Positions 29,669 to 39,612 of a DNA stretch of 64,000 nt are shown here, piece after piece. The stretch spans positions 1,178,001 through 1,242,000 of the forward strand of contig NC_006047.2 in NCBI RefSeq assembly GCF_000006445.2, written 5' to 3'. Made by a program: the position numbers and the translations under genes. Under the pieces are notes generated by a model. That model was not told the origin of the DNA and ran no database searches. It saw only the letters and a list, made by a program, of their open reading frames with translations. This stretch comes from Debaryomyces hansenii CBS767 (lineage: Eukaryota; Ascomycota; Pichiomycetes; Serinales; Debaryomycetaceae). Every line of letters starts with the position of its first letter. The stretch's first letter is position 1.

Positions 29669-30322
29669 AGTGACAATAGGGTCTATTATACTACAGCATG
29701 GTTTACCATTCGTCATTCAGTTTTTGTTTAAACTTTCTTAAGTTATTTTAATTCAGTAGATAATATTTTTAAGATCATTAATTTGATATATAGTTGATAC
29801 ACTTAATTTTAATTCAATAAATTTCCCTTTATAAAATTCTCCACTCGACCAATGTAGATCAGAACTACCAGAACTTCCAGAAGTATCGGGCAACACAACA
29901 CATTTGGCTCTACAAGCTAACAATATTCAATTAAAATATCCCTACACCAGGATCCAGAGCTGCAAAAATTTTGAACACTGCAAACTCTCAACGCTTCTTT
30001 CAAATTCGAGCGAGCCTTCAAAAAAAAAATAGGATATACCGGTAATAGCTACTGAACCATACGAAAACGGAGAATAAAATACAAATACCTATAATTATTA
30101 ATACCGTATAGCATATTCTTCGCACACCATTAGGATTATTGATCGTTAAGCTTTGGCTAAGAATCCTAGCAACATTTTAAATTTATCCTAGAATTTGCAT
30201 ACTCATCTTAATAAGCATTCTCATCGATACGGAAGTGACTAGAAATACTATAGCTTTGATATTAGAGCATATCAGACTATATTGAGTCTTCTGTTTATAA
30301 GGTCGATATAGAGATTCTAAAT
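29669..30322. other. Intergenic between AGP2 and GPR1
   Basis: 654 bp, AT-rich, with an A-tract near 30020. The long upstream region suits a regulated receptor gene. I found no ORF or RNA. Confidence 0.5.
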
Positions 30323-32407
30323 ATGAGTTTCACTACGTCAATTATGTCCGAATTAAATACGGTATCGACTTCAAGCTCTAGTATAGCCGTGGCTAGCATA
30401 TTTCAGCGGGAGCCATCAGAGAACCAGATATATCTTTTCACAACTTATCAAACTTGGATGCAAAGGGTACTAGCTATCTCATCGTCGAGTACCTCGATCG
30501 TTTTCTGCCTAGTTTCATTATACGCCTTCTTAGCGATAGACCCCCGGAGATTGGTATTTAGACACCAGTTGATTGCATTTTTATTAAGCTTTGATTTGCT
30601 AAAGGCAGTTGTGCTATTGTTGTATCCTTCATTAGCATTGTCATACGACCTGTCGTATTATGATCCCACGTTATGTCAAGTAATTGGTTTCTTCACGGCG
30701 GTAGCCATCGAGGGCGCAGACTTGGCCATTTTGGCGTTTGCCATTCATACATTTCTTCTCATTTTCAAACCGAACTTATCCATAAGGGTGGGTAATAGTG
30801 GTTTTGTTGAGGGTGGCTTGTTTAAGTATCGCTATTATGTATATGGATTGTCATTCGTGATACCGATTGTGATGGCAAGTCTAGCATACATTAACAAGTT
30901 GGGATATGATTCGCTTATTTGCTGGTGTTATCTTCCACGGTCTCCAACATGGTATAGGTTCGTTTTAAGCTGGGTACCGCGTTACATTATCGTGATTATT
31001 ATTATAACAGTTTATTGCGTTATCTATTTCCACATAATCAGAGAATTTAAAGTAGTCGGCGGTATGTTCACGACTATGCATAGACAAAGACTACAAGGAC
31101 GGCCAAACAGCTTCCAGCATGAAAAACCGTCATTTCTTTCCGCTATAAAATACTTCTGCAGAGACATGAAGGATCGAATTATTCCTCAGTTTGTCTTACC
31201 CGAAGCCAAGAAACATATAAGTACAGAAACAACCCCATCAGAGTATATAACCAGCAATGCAGAGGATAAGGACGATGAAAATAATACGACTAAGCCAAAT
31301 TATGGGGTGGATATTGAGAATATCATGGATGATCCTGAGATTCAGGAACAAAATTTAGAGCAATTTAAACAAAGACAGAAACTCATTGCTAAGCAAATGA
31401 AGTCTATTTTCGTATATCCATTTGCATACTGTTCTATTTGGTTGTTTCCTTTTTGTCTAAGCATAACTCAGGTCAACTATGAACAGACACATCATCCAGT
31501 ATACTGGCTAAATTATGTGAGTGCATTTATGATGCCATTTAATGGATTCGTTGATACATTAGTATTCTTTTACAGAGAGGAGCCATGGAAGTACACAATA
31601 TTAAAAAATTTCGAAAGGGAGAATGCGTTAAGAATGAGCGAGATGTCACATTACGATAGTTTACAAGATACTAATTCACTAACTACGAGTACAAGGTTTA
31701 CAAAAAGGTCACTTAGCGCAAGTATGGGACTTGACATCAATAATTCTTCTAAATGGAGGAAAGTTTTGAACTGGCTAGGATTACCATTCTTCCAATTACC
31801 CACCGAAGAAACAATCGCAGCATTTCATGCAAAACTTGTGAATGGTGATATTGAAAATATAAAGGCCGACCAGTCAACCGAAGGAATAGGTAATGACGGC
31901 ATGACTTTGCAATTTCATCATGACTTTTCCAATATCTTGAACGTGGATGTGTCAGAGAACGAATTCAGATCGGGCTTGAATCGCTACTCATTGAATAGTT
32001 CTCGCAATAATATGAAGAGTTCTGAAAATTCCCATATGTCTATCACGAATACATTAATGGGCAAAAGAACAAACAGTAATGCATCATCTGTAAGATCACC
32101 AAGGTCTAGTCGAGCTTCATTTAGTGATATCGGCGAAGCAGGTAATAAATCGAGAAATTCTTCTTTATCTGATCTATCACAGAAGAATAATATAAACTAT
32201 CATCTTTCTCCAAATCCGAATATTAATAAGTTAGTGAGCTACCAGAAACTGAAATCGAAACGAGGCTCTACTATGCCATCTCATTCGCCTGCAGTTTCAC
32301 ATAGACATCTGGACAAACGAAATAATATCAGAACTGCAAATAATTTTAGAGCTAAATCTGATACAGACGAAATTGACTTCATGGAGTTTTTGAAGAGGGG
32401 CTCTTGA
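30323..32407 (+). CDS. GPR1: Gpr1-like nutrient-sensing G-protein-coupled receptor
   Basis: This 694-residue seven-span receptor has five membrane segments between residues ~45 and 245. A long charged third intracellular loop (~245-355) precedes spans 6-7 (KQMKSIFVYPFAYCSIWLFPF and the VSAFMMPFNGFVDTLVFFYREEPW block). The C-terminal tail is long and Ser/Asn-rich. The loop layout and the FRHQLIAFLLSFDLLKA and PRYIIVI segments match fungal Gpr1, which couples to Gpa2 to raise cAMP in response to sugars or methionine. It is shorter than S. cerevisiae Gpr1 because loop 3 is shorter. Confidence 0.87.
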   Translation: MSFTTSIMSELNTVSTSSSSIAVASIFQREPSENQIYLFTTYQTWMQRVLAISSSSTSIVFCLVSLYAFLAIDPRRLVFRHQLIAFLLSFDLLKAVVLLLYPSLALSYDLSYYDPTLCQVIGFFTAVAIEGADLAILAFAIHTFLLIFKPNLSIRVGNSGFVEGGLFKYRYYVYGLSFVIPIVMASLAYINKLGYDSLICWCYLPRSPTWYRFVLSWVPRYIIVIIIITVYCVIYFHIIREFKVVGGMFTTMHRQRLQGRPNSFQHEKPSFLSAIKYFCRDMKDRIIPQFVLPEAKKHISTETTPSEYITSNAEDKDDENNTTKPNYGVDIENIMDDPEIQEQNLEQFKQRQKLIAKQMKSIFVYPFAYCSIWLFPFCLSITQVNYEQTHHPVYWLNYVSAFMMPFNGFVDTLVFFYREEPWKYTILKNFERENALRMSEMSHYDSLQDTNSLTTSTRFTKRSLSASMGLDINNSSKWRKVLNWLGLPFFQLPTEETIAAFHAKLVNGDIENIKADQSTEGIGNDGMTLQFHHDFSNILNVDVSENEFRSGLNRYSLNSSRNNMKSSENSHMSITNTLMGKRTNSNASSVRSPRSSRASFSDIGEAGNKSRNSSLSDLSQKNNINYHLSPNPNINKLVSYQKLKSKRGSTMPSHSPAVSHRHLDKRNNIRTANNFRAKSDTDEIDFMEFLKRGS

Positions 32408-32876
32408 ACTGATTAAAACTGCAATTCATTTCTAATATTTATATTTTTACAAGCATATTTAATCTCGGTGTATAATTGGTTAAAAGGACTGAAGGAAACC
32501 ATAATTCATTAATAATAGACTTTTCCGAATAAAAGACAAAAGAATAATTAGGCTATTGCGTCTTTATTGTATATGACATATGCGTACATGCATCTATAGA
32601 AGCATTCAACAAACATTAATACGTCAAAATATCTGTGCGTGGCTGTAGGTTGGTTGTATAGGCCGTTCTCGGTTTAATAATCTCAAATTTTGTAGACAAT
32701 ACGTTTGCAAATTATCATTCTAAGCCGTAATTAGATGTTTAAATAGATGAATAATTACTATTATTCGGAAACTAAACCTGAGATTAGTCTTAAGATCAGT
32801 ATTCAAAGGTATTATATTATTATTTGAATGAAATCTTGGATAATTCTGGAGGGTCATTGAGTGTAATATACAAAGA
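32408..32876. other. Intergenic between GPR1 and MFS transporter
   Basis: 469 bp, AT-rich. Nothing was recognised apart from likely promoter sequence for the transporter. Confidence 0.5.
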
Positions 32877-34763
32877 ATGACAAGGAGTACAGATGAAGAG
32901 ACTAATAATGTGTCCGAAGAACAACTTACCAACTGTGAAAAATCTGGAAGAAATACTTCAAGTGAAATAGATAATAGAAGTGAGTCGATGAGTGGTATTA
33001 GTGAAGGCGAGAGGCCAAGTCAATTGGGAGAAAGTGATGGAAATAGGAATTCGAAATCAAAGAAATATTACGAAAGTAATGCTGGAGATGGCACGAAGGC
33101 TACAGATCATCACTTAACAGGGCTTCCATTGATTGCTACTTTAGTAAGCTGTTTCACTAGTTTGTTCATTGTTGCATTAGACCAAACTATTGTATCTACT
33201 ATACTTACAACTGTGGGAAGTGAGTTCCACAATTTTGAAAAGATAGGATGGCTAACCTCAGGGTACTTATTATCATTAGCATGTCTTGCATCAATCTACG
33301 GTAAAGTATCCATTGCATTCGGAAGAAAATATACATTAGTATGGGGAATTCTAGTCTTTGAAGCTGGTTCAGTTGTTTGTGCAAGAGCTCAGAATATGGA
33401 CACTTTAATAGCAGGTAGAGTTATACAGGGTATTGGAGGAAGCTGTGTACAAGCTTTAACTATTATAATTATGACAGAAGCTGTAATTTTAAGTCGTAGA
33501 GCGCTTGCATTCATTTTGATAGGTGTTTGCTTCTCGCTTGCTAGTGTAATTGGACCTTTCATCGGAGGTGCATTTGCAACTCATGTTACGTGGAGATGGT
33601 GTTTTTATGTGAACTTACCAGTGGGTGGGTTTGCTATTGTATTATTGATTGTATGTTTTCACCCACCGAAACCCAAGGGCAATTTTAAAGAAAAGCTCGC
33701 AAGAATTGATTATTTGGGCGTATTTCTCTTAACTAGTGGGTTAGTTTTGGTATTACTAGGGTTGACATTTGGCGGTGTTGATTTTTCTTGGAATTCGGCT
33801 GCCATAATACTTCTTTTCGTCTTAGGAGGACTATTAATCATAGTATTCTGCATATATAACTTCAAGATATCCAAGGATCCAATTATAATTAAAGAGGTTA
33901 TTATTATTCCACAAATATTTGCAGCTTCGTGGAGTGCAACCTTCAATTTTGCATTTTTCATGGCAAACTTGACCTATCTTGCCATTTATTTCCAAGTCAT
34001 ATTCAATGCTTCACCGTGGCAATCCGGTGTAGATTTATTACCAATGGTTATTTCAGTTTCACTATCATCAATTGCAAATGGTGTTTTCATGCGGTTCACG
34101 AGATATGTTAAAGTTACAATGTTGATATCAACTACTCTTGGACCAATTGGTTGTGGTTTGCTATTATTGTTGGAAAAAGATTCACCAGCCAGGGATAGAA
34201 TAGGTTTATTAATTATATCCGGTATTTCTGTAGGACTTCAATTTCAAAGTTCATTACTCGCGGCCCAACTAGAAGCACCTCCAGATGTTGAAGGTTCCTT
34301 AATTTTAACCACAATCTTTTTGAATTTCCTTAAGTCTACCGGTGCCACCGTGGCTGTTACCTTAGCTCAGTTAATTTATCAGGCAACTGGCACTTCGTAC
34401 ATTAATAGTTTATTAAATAGACTAGAAAAAGGTTCTACGGAATACGAATCTTTAAAAAAGGTTCCAGTGAAGACATTGATTTCTACCCCATCTCTTATTC
34501 AAAGTTTGCCAGACTCCGCCAAGGAAATGGTTTTAGATCAGTTCATGAAAGCACTAAAAAATGTTTTCTATTTAGGACTTGCGTTTTCATGTGCCGGGTT
34601 TATTGTATCGTTATTTACGACCAATAAGAAGATTCCAAGGCATGAAAATGTAAAGAAGGCTGGGGATGAATGTGATGATGAAGCATTAATAGGTGATCAA
34701 AATTCTACAAATGCTGATACTGCTGGTAACCAGCTTCCTCCCTCAATAGAAGGTAATAAATAA
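32877..34763 (+). CDS. MFS transporter, DHA2 type (Vba/Azr1-like)
   Basis: This 628-residue, 14-span major-facilitator protein has a hydrophilic N-terminus of about 75 residues. [17 protein letters not shown] in span 1 and the GxxxGPxxGG drug-antiporter motif C (SVIGPFIGG) place it in the DHA2 family. The GRKYTLVWG loop is the MFS motif A region. Fungal DHA2 proteins include vacuolar basic amino-acid transporters (Vba1-5) and drug exporters (Azr1, Sge1). Sequence alone does not separate these roles or tell plasma membrane from vacuole. Codon use is ordinary. Confidence 0.85.
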   Translation: MTRSTDEETNNVSEEQLTNCEKSGRNTSSEIDNRSESMSGISEGERPSQLGESDGNRNSKSKKYYESNAGDGTKATDHHLTGLPLIATLVSCFTSLFIVALDQTIVSTILTTVGSEFHNFEKIGWLTSGYLLSLACLASIYGKVSIAFGRKYTLVWGILVFEAGSVVCARAQNMDTLIAGRVIQGIGGSCVQALTIIIMTEAVILSRRALAFILIGVCFSLASVIGPFIGGAFATHVTWRWCFYVNLPVGGFAIVLLIVCFHPPKPKGNFKEKLARIDYLGVFLLTSGLVLVLLGLTFGGVDFSWNSAAIILLFVLGGLLIIVFCIYNFKISKDPIIIKEVIIIPQIFAASWSATFNFAFFMANLTYLAIYFQVIFNASPWQSGVDLLPMVISVSLSSIANGVFMRFTRYVKVTMLISTTLGPIGCGLLLLLEKDSPARDRIGLLIISGISVGLQFQSSLLAAQLEAPPDVEGSLILTTIFLNFLKSTGATVAVTLAQLIYQATGTSYINSLLNRLEKGSTEYESLKKVPVKTLISTPSLIQSLPDSAKEMVLDQFMKALKNVFYLGLAFSCAGFIVSLFTTNKKIPRHENVKKAGDECDDEALIGDQNSTNADTAGNQLPPSIEGNK

Positions 34764-34816
34764 TATTAAAATACATAATTATAGTACATGCTAATATACA
34801 TGTTAATACACAACAT

Positions 34817-36283
34817 TCAATCCACTTTTTTATTCATTTCAGTTAAATAGAGTTTGACATGAGAATTTAATTTAGCAACAGCCAATTCAGCGTTTCTTAG
34901 CTCTATTTGAAAATTACTTCTCTCTCCATTCATCTTAGTTTCCAATTCACTTATAAAATCTTTTTTCTTATTTAATTCTTGTTCTTTAACTTTACGCTCT
35001 TTGACCAAAGTATCGTAGCCGTCTTTTAAAGAAATTAGCTTCTGTTTACTGGCTTCACTCCTCTCGCTTGATTGATGTCTTAACCTTTTAATTTTCTCCT
35101 CCGTATTATTGAGTTGTCTCGTTACTTGTTGGATTTGTCTATTTAAGTCGTTTAAAGTCAAGTTTTGTTGTTCTTTGAATTCTTGGTATTTGTTCAATTT
35201 ATCTAAAGAAGTTTCTTCTTTAGTTAAATCATTCAATACTTCTTCCAAAATTCTAAATAGATTTTTTAATTCTTGTTCTACTAACTGAAATGATTCAATG
35301 CTTATGGTCATATTTTTATTCTTCGATTCTAAATCGGCCAAATTGGTTTGATATTCGCTTAAATTCGTCTTTAAATCCTCAATGATTTTGGTAAGGATTT
35401 CAGGATTAGATAGGAGATAGCTTTTTAACTTATCCAACTCTTTATTCGATTCCATTATTAAATAATTGTGATCCTCTAATTTCTCGATCAATCTTCTCTT
35501 TTCGTCCTTATATTTAGAATGCTCCAAAGTTAATATTTCCTGATTCTTTTTCAACTTTTTTAATTCATTTTCCAATTTTGAGTTATAAGTCGTTATTTGC
35601 TTCAATGTTGCCTTTTTATTGCCCTCATCTGTCTCGTTGGCTTCAATTTTATACTTTAAGTCGTTTATTTTATTTGAAAGTCTACTGTTCTCATTTTGTA
35701 CAACCTTCAATTGCTCTAGGTTACCTTCACTTATGCTGACAAGCTTCTCACACTCTACAGAATTCTCTTCCCTAAATCTTGCATAATTTACAACGGCACT
35801 CAATATTCTCCGTATTCTCTGTGGTTCAGGCCTCATTATGTCCATTAACGTAAAATCATTTACTCCACATATCAGAAAAAACTCATATGCCCCTCTGTGT
35901 AGCAATATTAAACGTACGCTCGACGTTATATCATCATCGTCTTCTATTTGTGATCCTCCATTTTCTGGTTCTTCTTCCATCTGAGCATCCTGCGTTTTCG
36001 TCATAGATAAGTCATTCTTGTTTACATTTCTAACCATTCCATTAATATTATCAGCAGAGAGACCCATGAACGAGTCTAGAAGCTGTTCTAGTAATGTTTT
36101 GATATACTGACTAGTCGGTCTTGATACTAATTCTTCATTAGCTATAAAATCACAACTTTGTAAACAAATCGATATTTCCTTGAAATCCAACAATGGAAAC
36201 AGATCCTGCGGAATAACATGATGAATCCGACGACTAGTTAAAGATGAATTCCCCGGTCTATATATGGAGCTAGGGCGTGACAT
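34817..36283 (-). CDS. NUF2: Kinetochore Ndc80-complex subunit Nuf2
   Basis: This 488-residue protein has an N-terminal calponin-homology-like domain. It begins with DLFPLLDFKEISICLQSCDF and ends near RRILSAVVNYARFREE, the hallmark region of Nuf2. A continuous coiled coil then runs from about 170 to the end. Nuf2 pairs with Ndc80 to bind microtubules at the kinetochore and is essential. Length fits (451 aa in S. cerevisiae). An acidic insert within the CH domain (about residues 88-118) is longer than I would expect. Confidence 0.93.
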   Translation of the reverse strand: MSRPSSIYRPGNSSLTSRRIHHVIPQDLFPLLDFKEISICLQSCDFIANEELVSRPTSQYIKTLLEQLLDSFMGLSADNINGMVRNVNKNDLSMTKTQDAQMEEEPENGGSQIEDDDDITSSVRLILLHRGAYEFFLICGVNDFTLMDIMRPEPQRIRRILSAVVNYARFREENSVECEKLVSISEGNLEQLKVVQNENSRLSNKINDLKYKIEANETDEGNKKATLKQITTYNSKLENELKKLKKNQEILTLEHSKYKDEKRRLIEKLEDHNYLIMESNKELDKLKSYLLSNPEILTKIIEDLKTNLSEYQTNLADLESKNKNMTISIESFQLVEQELKNLFRILEEVLNDLTKEETSLDKLNKYQEFKEQQNLTLNDLNRQIQQVTRQLNNTEEKIKRLRHQSSERSEASKQKLISLKDGYDTLVKERKVKEQELNKKKDFISELETKMNGERSNFQIELRNAELAVAKLNSHVKLYLTEMNKKVD

Positions 36284-36533
36284 GACTATAATTATCTAGC
36301 TATAATGTGTTGATACCAAGATTCAAGTAACTTTTTTGTTTTGATTTTACGTGCGCGAGTTTGGGTCAAAATCGACTGTTACAAAACAACGTCTATAGAA
36401 TGCAACTGGAATAAACGATCATTACTATCGAAATTCGGCAATAATATGTCAAGTAGGCATATTGATTAGATAAATATACACTTAGAAGTTGATACTGGCA
36501 AAATATATTGATTCTATGGATCAGTGTAGCTCG

Positions 36534-37286
36534 TTATACTCTTTCAGCTGTCCAAATAGCTCCTCTACAAACCAACTTGATAGCTTCGGTTAATAAGATA
36601 TATGGAACAGCCTTTTCTGCATCATGTTCTATCGCAGTGTCTAAATGCTCTAATTCGTCATCCCTAAAAGTACTAATAAGATCTTTCAAATCGGTCAATT
36701 CAGGGGAACACTGTGCGCTCTTGTCTAAGCTCTCCTCGGGTAAAATTTCACCGGTAGCCTTATCGTAAGCTGGTATGTTATATTGATTCATCAACACTCT
36801 CAATTGCTGGTTGTAGTGGCCTCCAATAACAGTTTCCACTGCCACAGTACATGCCATCGCAGCTTCTTTGCTGATGAGCGCAGTACTAACACCAATACCA
36901 AAAGAACCTACTTTCCATAATGGTGTTAATAAAGAAGGTCTTACACGACGTTCTGTTTGTAATCTATTGAATGTATTATGATGGTGAATTTCTTGATCCC
37001 ACATATGCTGTAACACCGGTCTTAAATGTGGGTATTTGCTGGCCAATACTGTGAATTGGCCGTAATAAATATAATTTGCTCCCAACTCTCCTGCTTGATC
37101 TACACGAATAATGCGATCAAGGAACGCTTTCTGTGCCTGTGATAACTTGCCGTATTCCACATCCTTACGGGATTTCTTCAGGGGTTTTTTCTTGGGTTGT
37201 TTATCTTGTTGGAATACCCTAGCAGCAGATGATAAAGGACGCACCAGTGACCTCAATGGGTGTAATCTTATAGCCAGTGATATCAT
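36534..37286 (-). CDS. COQ7: Demethoxyubiquinone hydroxylase Coq7 (Cat5)
   Basis: Coq7 is the di-iron monooxygenase that hydroxylates demethoxy-Q in the penultimate step of coenzyme Q synthesis. The protein (250 aa) has an Arg-rich mitochondrial presequence and the ferritin-like domain. The iron ligand segments are RVDQAGELGANYIYYGQ, MWDQEIHHHNTF, VAVETVIGGHYN and DDELEHLDTAIEHDAE. A family-typical ending follows. It is the second CoQ gene in this window. Confidence 0.96.
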   Translation of the reverse strand: MISLAIRLHPLRSLVRPLSSAARVFQQDKQPKKKPLKKSRKDVEYGKLSQAQKAFLDRIIRVDQAGELGANYIYYGQFTVLASKYPHLRPVLQHMWDQEIHHHNTFNRLQTERRVRPSLLTPLWKVGSFGIGVSTALISKEAAMACTVAVETVIGGHYNQQLRVLMNQYNIPAYDKATGEILPEESLDKSAQCSPELTDLKDLISTFRDDELEHLDTAIEHDAEKAVPYILLTEAIKLVCRGAIWTAERV

Positions 37287-37392
37287 TTTCGGGTCAAAGT
37301 AGTCAGTGAAAAGGAGAAATAATCATGTAAGGTGATTTTTGATACTAAATCAAATATTTTCTTGCATACAGTAGCAAATCCGAAAACATAAT

Positions 37393-38196
37393 TTATTTAA
37401 ACGAGCTAAATATTTTTAACATAGAAACACCAATATCAAATGGCAACTCTTGAGTATCCCTGGAGTTTGTGACAGATTTTGACTCGTTGAGAGGGTTCTT
37501 TAGATGCTGAAAGTGTCTGTTTGGAACATCCTTAATCATTAGCCACTCGACCGGGAACACGCCCTTCCAACGGGACTTTTCGACCCATACGTCGCTCGTG
37601 CGAGTAAAATCGATGTTGTTCTTCATTTCTACAACCCCACAGAAACGGCCAGAGCAATTGACCAGGAAAAAGAGGAATATTTTGCCCCTAACAGCCCGAA
37701 CTTCGTCAAATGCCCTATTAAGCCGCTTATTTCCTAAGTTGGTTGACGCCCAGATGTTGTTGGCAATCGACGCATCCACGTCCATTCCACTATATGACTT
37801 GATCACAAAAAACCTGGCATTGTCTTCAACCGCGAACCGACAACCTCTGAAACTTCTAAAAACAAACCGGGGTGGTATCTGATACACATACTCCTCTTCC
37901 CCTGTCTTCTGCTCTGCTCCATTAACCACCAACGGATCAAATGGCACGAGCGACTCACTATTACTCCTGAACGAAGCGGACCAAATACTTGTCCGGGGAA
38001 TAACTTCTGGCTGTAACATTGTATTATCGTAACTAAATGATTCCACCGCTGAAATCGATCTAGGCGTACAATATTGATTTCCCGTCGAGGGTGTGGATAA
38101 TGTTCCCTGAGAAGAAACATCAGAATTCCCTCGGAATTTGTCTGAAAAAACATCAGAATCCCATTCAAATACGCTATCTCTACTATCACTGTACAT
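37393..38196 (-). CDS. PHO92: YTH-domain m6A-binding protein Pho92
   Basis: The C-terminal half (about residues 115-260) is a YTH domain: ARFFVIKSYSGMDVDASI, NNIWAST, GNKRLNRAF, VNCSGRFCGVVEM, and KPLN...VTNSRDTQE-type ending. The tryptophan of NIW and the two in the DVWVEKSRWKG segment fit the m6A cage. The N-terminal half is Ser-rich and disordered. Pho92 (Mrb1) is the only YTH reader in yeast; it binds methylated mRNA and promotes decay and meiotic functions. Length (267 aa) is close to that of S. cerevisiae. Confidence 0.9.
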   Translation of the reverse strand: MYSDSRDSVFEWDSDVFSDKFRGNSDVSSQGTLSTPSTGNQYCTPRSISAVESFSYDNTMLQPEVIPRTSIWSASFRSNSESLVPFDPLVVNGAEQKTGEEEYVYQIPPRFVFRSFRGCRFAVEDNARFFVIKSYSGMDVDASIANNIWASTNLGNKRLNRAFDEVRAVRGKIFLFFLVNCSGRFCGVVEMKNNIDFTRTSDVWVEKSRWKGVFPVEWLMIKDVPNRHFQHLKNPLNESKSVTNSRDTQELPFDIGVSMLKIFSSFK

Positions 38197-38492
38197 TTCA
38201 CTTCTATATCTCTGTTAATTCATAAAGAATAAGTTCTGCTTCATATTTAACGCCAGCGTTCTTAAGTGGGATCTTAAATGTCTGAGTTTTGCAACAGATG
38301 TAACATGCAAACATCACTCATCTGATCTAACCTGTAAATATTATCTTCTCAGTATGGATCATTCATATATACTACTTAGTACTTATGGATATGGTCCCAT
38401 AGACTAATAAATTGGCAATTTGGGTATTATAGGCACTGTAGTTGGAGTGTTTAAGGGTGCATGCTGTAAGAAATTGCTTGAGGTTGAATCAG

Positions 38493-39179
38493 ATGTCGTA
38501 CAGAGTCCAAAGAGTAGACGATGAGTTTGTGAGTAACAAGAATAAGAAAGATAAAGCTGGGGTGAAGTACCCAAAGAAATTCTCCAAGAAAGTCAATATG
38601 GGGAAAGTGAACTTTGCAGTGGTGGAAAAATGGATTGGTGATACTTTGAACGAGCAATTGCCGGACGATGACGTGGTAATTGACTACGTGGGCGAATTGT
38701 TGCAAGCCGAAGACGAGCCGGACATCAAGATGATCCATTTACAAATGCAGGACTTTTTGGGTCAAGAACAGGCCATGAAGTTCTGCGAGACGTTGTGGGA
38801 CTTGTTGATGAGTGCACAGGATGATCCTGATGGCATACCGGCGCAGCTTCTAGAACAAAGACGGAAGGAGTACGAGGCAGACGTAGACAGCGGTAAGGTG
38901 GAAAAACCGAAGACCAACTACAACAGAAGTGGTGCTGGACAAAATACTTTAATGGATGCAAAAACCAATGGCGATAAAGGGCGCAGCTACAAGGATAAAG
39001 GGCGTAGTGACATGAAGAACACTTCTGGCCAAAATAGAAGACACTACAGAAATACGCGAAATGATAGGGACATGGATCCCCAGGATATAAGGGCCTCGAA
39101 AAACACCGGATATAGAGATGACAAACAGGATCGATCGTACAAGCGGTCTGATAATCGGGAAAACGACAACAGAAAATGA
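38493..39179 (+). CDS. PWI-domain splicing-related protein (SRm160-like)
   Basis: From ATG 38493 the protein has 228 residues. Residues ~33-125 form a PWI domain: KVNFAVVEKWIGDTLNEQL, DDVVIDYVGELLQ, and FLGQEQAMKFCETLWDLLMSAQ. An RK/RD-rich C-terminal tail resembles the RS-like tail of metazoan SRm160/SRRM1. PWI domains bind nucleic acid in splicing factors. The frame is open upstream but has no other ATG, so 38493 is the best start. No clear S. cerevisiae ortholog comes to mind. Confidence 0.78.
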   Translation: MSYRVQRVDDEFVSNKNKKDKAGVKYPKKFSKKVNMGKVNFAVVEKWIGDTLNEQLPDDDVVIDYVGELLQAEDEPDIKMIHLQMQDFLGQEQAMKFCETLWDLLMSAQDDPDGIPAQLLEQRRKEYEADVDSGKVEKPKTNYNRSGAGQNTLMDAKTNGDKGRSYKDKGRSDMKNTSGQNRRHYRNTRNDRDMDPQDIRASKNTGYRDDKQDRSYKRSDNRENDNRK

Positions 39180-39612
39180 TAGGTGATATCGGGCAATCAA
39201 GAACCCCATGTTCGGTTAACCCAACGTATCAGGTTCTGCTTAAGCCTATAGGGAACTCAATAATATCTCTTTATGGCATTACTTTCTACTTCAATCCATA
39301 GAATAATGCCTTCTTCATGACTGTTCACTAGTATAATTTGAACCCGATTTTGCTTGGTTTGTCTACGTTTACAATTATTTTTTCTCTTTCAGTTAGCCAA
39401 CCGTGTACACTATATCGTATAAGGCTATAATATATATTATTTACCTATAATCGAACTAATATATCATGAATCTATAGTCAGTTGTCACCAAAACCCAGTC
39501 ATCAAAAGACGTGTTTTTACCGAGTTTCACCCTCAAACCAACGATCGCCCCTAAAAACACAAGATTAGATACGGCAAAGCGGTATTAAGGCTTATAAGAT
39601 AGCAAATAAGAC
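39180..39612. other. Intergenic upstream of SNF1
   Basis: 433 bp of AT-rich sequence that should hold the SNF1 promoter. I see no convincing motif or ORF. Confidence 0.5.
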